Source: an uncultured Clostridia bacterium
GTDB lineage: Bacteria; Bacillota; Clostridia; Christensenellales; CAG-314
NCBI GenBank assembly: GCA_934230325.1
Contig: CAKQEP010000001.1
Coordinates: 1 to 64,000, forward strand
Direction: 5' to 3'
Length of the DNA stretch: 64,000 nt
Within the stretch, counting starts at the first letter, position 1, and each line of letters starts with the position of its first letter. Below, piece by piece: positions 60,720 through 64,000 of the stretch. The position numbers and the translations under genes were made by a program. Under the pieces are notes generated by a model. The model had not been told where the DNA came from. It ran no database searches and saw only the letters and a program-made list of their open reading frames with translations.

Positions 60720-62837
60720 TTATTCGGCTTTTTCTTCTGCAGGTTGAGCGGGTTCTTCCTGCTTTTGTTGTTCTGCCGCTTCTTCCTGTTTAGGCTCGGC
60801 TTGTTTTTCCTGTGCTTGCTCTGCCTCTACGTCGCTTTGAGTTTTTACCGTTTCGGGTTGAGGAATCAACGCTTTGCGAGAAAGTGTGATACGCTTGTTT
60901 TCCGGATCACATTCCATAACCTGCAATTCGATTTCTTCGCCCGGTTTTACAACCTGATTGATGTCGGCAAGCCAATCCCAACTGATGTTGGAAATGTGAA
61001 GCAATCCGTCAATGCCGTTTCCGAGATCGACAAACGCGCCATAAGGCAAAATGCGAGCGACTTTACCGGTGACGATTGTACCGGGAGTATATTTTTCTGC
61101 CGCCAACTGCCACGGATGCGGTTGAAGTTGTTTGTATCCGACAGAAATTCTGTTGCCTTCTCTGTCAAGTTTAAGGACGACAAACTCATAAGTATTGCCT
61201 ATTTGCAAAACTTCGTCGGGAGTTTTGACGGGATTCCAAGACAAATCGCTGAGATGTGCAAGGCAATCAACTCCTCTTACGCTTACAAAAGCGCCGAAAG
61301 AAGCAAATCTCATGACCTTGCCTTCTACGATTTCACCAACTTCTATGTTGTTCCAGAAGTTGTCCTCTTTTTCCTTCTTTTCTCTTTCCAAAATAATCTT
61401 GTGACTTGCCACAATCTTATGTTTGCTTTCGTCAATGCCGTCGTCCAACGCTACGAGAGTGAGCGGCTTACCGACGTATTGTTTTAAATCTTTGGCAAAA
61501 CCGAGTTTAATATGGCTTGCGGGTACAAAAACGGTATAACTGCCGAGTTTTGCAAGCAAACCGCCTTTTACGTCTTGCTTTATAGTAACTTCAAACTTGT
61601 TGCCCGCTTTGATGCCGTCCAACTGTTCGTCGTCTTTATAAAGAATTTCCAACTCTTTTTTGGAAAGAGTGATGCCTTTATCCGTTGATACAACAATGCA
61701 ATCTATTTTATCGCCCGGTTGCAAAGCGTCTTTTGCAGCCTGCATATCTTCACTTGCCGTGATTTGATCGTTGGGCATAAAGCCTTCTTTTTTGGTGTAA
61801 AGAGAAACAAAAATACCTTCGTCGCCTTTTTGTACTATTGTACCTCTTACTTTTTGACCTTTCCTGAATTGACGCGGTGATTTCTCTAACTTTTCTACCG
61901 CTCTGGTGAACAACTCCTGCTCCGTTTCCGGCTGCTTTACTTCCGCCGCAACTTCTTGTTGCTCTACTGTTTGTTCGGGTTGTTCTTTAACCTCTACGTT
62001 GTCTTTTGCGTCATTCATCATCTTTGACAAAACCTCCTCCGTCAACTCTTCCGGAGTTGACGCGCCTGCTATGAGACCGATACATTTTTTATTTGATACG
62101 TCCGGCAATTGCGTTGCGTCCTGTATCCATATAGTATTTTTGTTGTTTGCTGAGGCAATATTAAACAACTTTGACGTATTGCTGCTGTTTTTGCCGCCTA
62201 CAACGACTACAAAATCACTGTTTTTGGAACAGTACTCGGCAAATTGCTGTCGATCTTTTGTAGTATAGCAAATTGTATTAAAAAATTCAAGTATTTGAGA
62301 GTGATAAGACACAATATTTTTCAAAGTTTCATTTACCTTGTCGTTATCAAAGGTGGTTTGAAACAAAACGAGAATATTTTTATCGGTATTTAACGATAGT
62401 TTTCCGTTGCCGTCATATATAATCGCAGTATTATCACACCAGCCGTTTATGCCTATAATTTCGGGGTGCAAAGCGTCTCCCACTAATACTATTTTGAAAC
62501 CTTTTTGAAAGTATTCTTGCGCCTTGTTTTGTATGTTTTTGACAAAAGCGCAGGTAGCGTCAATGATTTCGACTCCCGTTTGGCGGCAAAAATCGTAAAC
62601 CTGCGGCGGTGCGCCGTGACTGCGAATTATCAGTTTGTCGCCTTTCTGCAATACGGACAAATCGTCAATGACCGTTATCCCCGCTTTTTGTATTGCGTCG
62701 ACAACCTTAGCATTGTGCACTATTTCGCCCAAACAGTAAACTTTTTTGCCTATATTTGGTTTAGCGGACAAAGCCATATTTATCGCTCTTTTTACGCCGT
62801 TGCAAAACCCTTTATTTTTGCTTACGATTATTTTCAT
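60720..62837 (-). CDS. ispH: IspH (HMBPP reductase) fused to ribosomal protein S1-like domains
   Basis: A 705-residue fusion. Residues 1-280 are IspH, the last enzyme of the MEP isoprenoid pathway, with cluster cysteines C12, C96 and C190, substrate histidines H41, H74 and H124, and E126 (HPE). A Glu/Gln-rich linker leads to four S1 RNA-binding repeats (~330-655, e.g. GKVMRFASFGAFVSVRGVDCLAHLS and GKVARILPYGAFVDLGNGIDGLLHIS), then an acidic Ala/Glu/Gln tail. This fusion is known in Clostridia. It overlaps plsC by 4 bases. Confidence 0.96.
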   Translation of the reverse strand: MKIIVSKNKGFCNGVKRAINMALSAKPNIGKKVYCLGEIVHNAKVVDAIQKAGITVIDDLSVLQKGDKLIIRSHGAPPQVYDFCRQTGVEIIDATCAFVKNIQNKAQEYFQKGFKIVLVGDALHPEIIGINGWCDNTAIIYDGNGKLSLNTDKNILVLFQTTFDNDKVNETLKNIVSYHSQILEFFNTICYTTKDRQQFAEYCSKNSDFVVVVGGKNSSNTSKLFNIASANNKNTIWIQDATQLPDVSNKKCIGLIAGASTPEELTEEVLSKMMNDAKDNVEVKEQPEQTVEQQEVAAEVKQPETEQELFTRAVEKLEKSPRQFRKGQKVRGTIVQKGDEGIFVSLYTKKEGFMPNDQITASEDMQAAKDALQPGDKIDCIVVSTDKGITLSKKELEILYKDDEQLDGIKAGNKFEVTIKQDVKGGLLAKLGSYTVFVPASHIKLGFAKDLKQYVGKPLTLVALDDGIDESKHKIVASHKIILEREKKEKEDNFWNNIEVGEIVEGKVMRFASFGAFVSVRGVDCLAHLSDLSWNPVKTPDEVLQIGNTYEFVVLKLDREGNRISVGYKQLQPHPWQLAAEKYTPGTIVTGKVARILPYGAFVDLGNGIDGLLHISNISWDWLADINQVVKPGEEIELQVMECDPENKRITLSRKALIPQPETVKTQSDVEAEQAQEKQAEPKQEEAAEQQKQEEPAQPAEEKAE

Positions 62838-63460
62838 TTTATTTTAGGCAGAAAATCCCTTTCAAAATATTCTTTTAATTCCGTTATAGCTTTCTTTATG
62901 GTTTCGGTGGCGTCGCAAAGCGATTCATGCGTGGGCTTTTGGCCGTAATATTTATCAAAACTTATCAAATCTCCCACGACGATATAAGTCAACCCCTTTA
63001 CTTTGCCTTTTTTATTTTTTTTATGCCAAAAATACATAGGGCAAATAGGCGTCTTTGTCATTATACTCAACATAACCGCGCCTTCTTTAAAGGGCAAAAA
63101 CTCCGACGAGTCAAAATTGCGCGTCCCTTCGGGAAAAATAAACATACTGTTGCCGTTTTTAAGCGCAGTTAGTGATTTTTTAATCGCGCCTATATCTGCT
63201 TCGCCTCTGTCTACCGCAATATAACCTAATTTGTCAAGCATTTTTTTAAAAACGGGTTTTTTGACAAATTCCTTTTTGTAAACAAAGATAGGCGCGTATT
63301 TTGTATTAGCCAAAAAAGTCACGGCGTCCCAGTTGGAAGTATGGTTGGCGCAAAATATTACTTTGTCGACGGGTAATTTGTTTTTGTTGACTATCACGGT
63401 TTTGTGCGTTAATTTTATCCACCAGCCGCCCCAAAAGCGTAATTTATCTATATACAACAT
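62834..63460 (-). CDS. plsC: 1-acyl-sn-glycerol-3-phosphate acyltransferase (PlsC-like)
   Basis: A 208-residue acyltransferase forming phosphatidic acid. The HX4D motif is NHTSNWD and the substrate-binding motif is FPEGTR. The context cmk-plsC-ispH/S1 is a common Clostridia operon. Its start codon shares one base with the cmk stop (TAATG). Confidence 0.92.
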   Translation of the reverse strand: MLYIDKLRFWGGWWIKLTHKTVIVNKNKLPVDKVIFCANHTSNWDAVTFLANTKYAPIFVYKKEFVKKPVFKKMLDKLGYIAVDRGEADIGAIKKSLTALKNGNSMFIFPEGTRNFDSSEFLPFKEGAVMLSIMTKTPICPMYFWHKKNKKGKVKGLTYIVVGDLISFDKYYGQKPTHESLCDATETIKKAITELKEYFERDFLPKIK

Positions 63461-64000
63461 TATATAATTTTATCTCTTTTGAGCATTCTGTCGATTTTTG
63501 CCACGACTTCTTCCGCCGTCATATCGGAAGAATCTATTTCTACAGCGTCTATCGCCTTGCGAAGCGGAGCAAGCGCGCGCGTTGAGTCTTGCGTGTCGCG
63601 TTCTATCATGTCCGCAAGAATCGTTTTAAGGTCAACCGTTTTGCCCCTTGCTACTAATTCCTTGTATCTTCTTTCTGCCCTTACTTCCGGCTTTGCCGTC
63701 AAAAATATTTTAAGGTCGGCGTTTGGTAAAACATAAGTTCCTATATCCCTTCCGTCGATTACGCAATTGTTTTTAGAAGCGATTTCTCTTTGCCAATCGA
63801 CAAGGCGGAATCTGCAAGCAGGCACTGCCGATACGTCGCTAGCGTACTTGCTGATGTCGGGTTCTCTTATTTCCTTAGAAACGTCTATGGAATCGAGATA
63901 TATGTGTTGTTCTCCGTCAATATACTTTATATCGAGAATAATTCTCGACAGCAAATCTTTAAATTCCGTACCATAATACAAATCAATGCCCGTACGTTTA
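63460..64000 (-). CDS. cmk: Cytidylate kinase, 5' end outside window
   Basis: The C-terminal ~180 residues of CMP kinase. The frame is open through the right edge (KRTGIDLYYG before the TTG at 63981), so the P-loop and the true start lie outside. Visible features include the CMP-binding/ERRY region: VIDGRDIGTYVLPNADLKIFL followed by RAERRYKEL and a C-terminal lid/core segment (IERDTQDSTRALAPL). It phosphorylates CMP/dCMP. Confidence 0.94.
   Translation of the reverse strand, partial: KRTGIDLYYGTEFKDLLSRIILDIKYIDGEQHIYLDSIDVSKEIREPDISKYASDVSAVPACRFRLVDWQREIASKNNCVIDGRDIGTYVLPNADLKIFLTAKPEVRAERRYKELVARGKTVDLKTILADMIERDTQDSTRALAPLRKAIDAVEIDSSDMTAEEVVAKIDRMLKRDKII

Overview
The window reads as chromosomal DNA of an endospore-forming, low-GC Clostridia-type Firmicute. 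The support is direct: spoIIAA-spoIIAB-sigF, spoVAC-spoVAD-spoVAE and yunB are present; there is a SCIFF ranthipeptide precursor with its maturase; IspH is fused to ribosomal protein S1; a Phe T-box leader precedes pheS; and most genes have GGAGG-type ribosome binding sites and TTGACA/TATAAT-type promoters. An uncultured gut Clostridia lineage is my inference, suggested partly by the BspA-like leucine-rich-repeat protein at the left edge. Almost everything is core genome. I see no prophage, insertion sequence or CRISPR array.

Left part (1-41.25 kb, nearly all + strand): the end of a large LRR surface protein; a membrane protein, the SCIFF peptide scfA, its radical SAM maturase scfB, and secD-secF; recJ-rel-glyoxalase-hemZ; rpsO with a structured leader, then pnp, a YlxY-type deacetylase-like protein and an M16 peptidase; ftsK-rimO-pgsA-cinA-recA; rny; tRNA-Trp; rnhA. 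A minus-strand PadR-type membrane-anchored regulator follows, then a YgjP-like metalloprotease and a minus-strand class A PBP. Last comes the mismatch-repair and tRNA-modification operon miaB-mutS-mutL-miaA-ynbB.

Centre (41.25-43.2 kb): transcription orientation converges here. The region holds a tyrosine recombinase whose predicted transcription start coincides with its ATG, and a 772-base gene-free AT-rich stretch with a perfect 15-bp palindrome around a 6-bp spacer. The inner 11-6-11 part resembles Xer/dif sites. Together these suggest a replication-terminus candidate.

Right part (43.2-64 kb, all minus strand): a T-box-led chain pheS-pheT-U32 protease-mutS2-cysteine desulfurase-thiI-small orphan protein; yunB; spoVAC-D-E; spoIIAA-AB-sigF; a LytTR regulator with a DUF3021 membrane partner and a readable autoregulatory promoter; a six-gene tRNA cluster; and cmk-plsC-ispH/S1.

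The observations most worth following are: a dispersed 19-bp interrupted palindrome (TACTAT-N7-ATAGTA) found perfectly four times, three of them inside unrelated genes; the dif-like palindrome at the strand switch; SecD and SecF that have lost their hallmark proton-path motifs; the PadR-linker-4TM fusion; a CinA with a decayed N-terminal domain; and a 30-codon ORF coupled to spoVAC.
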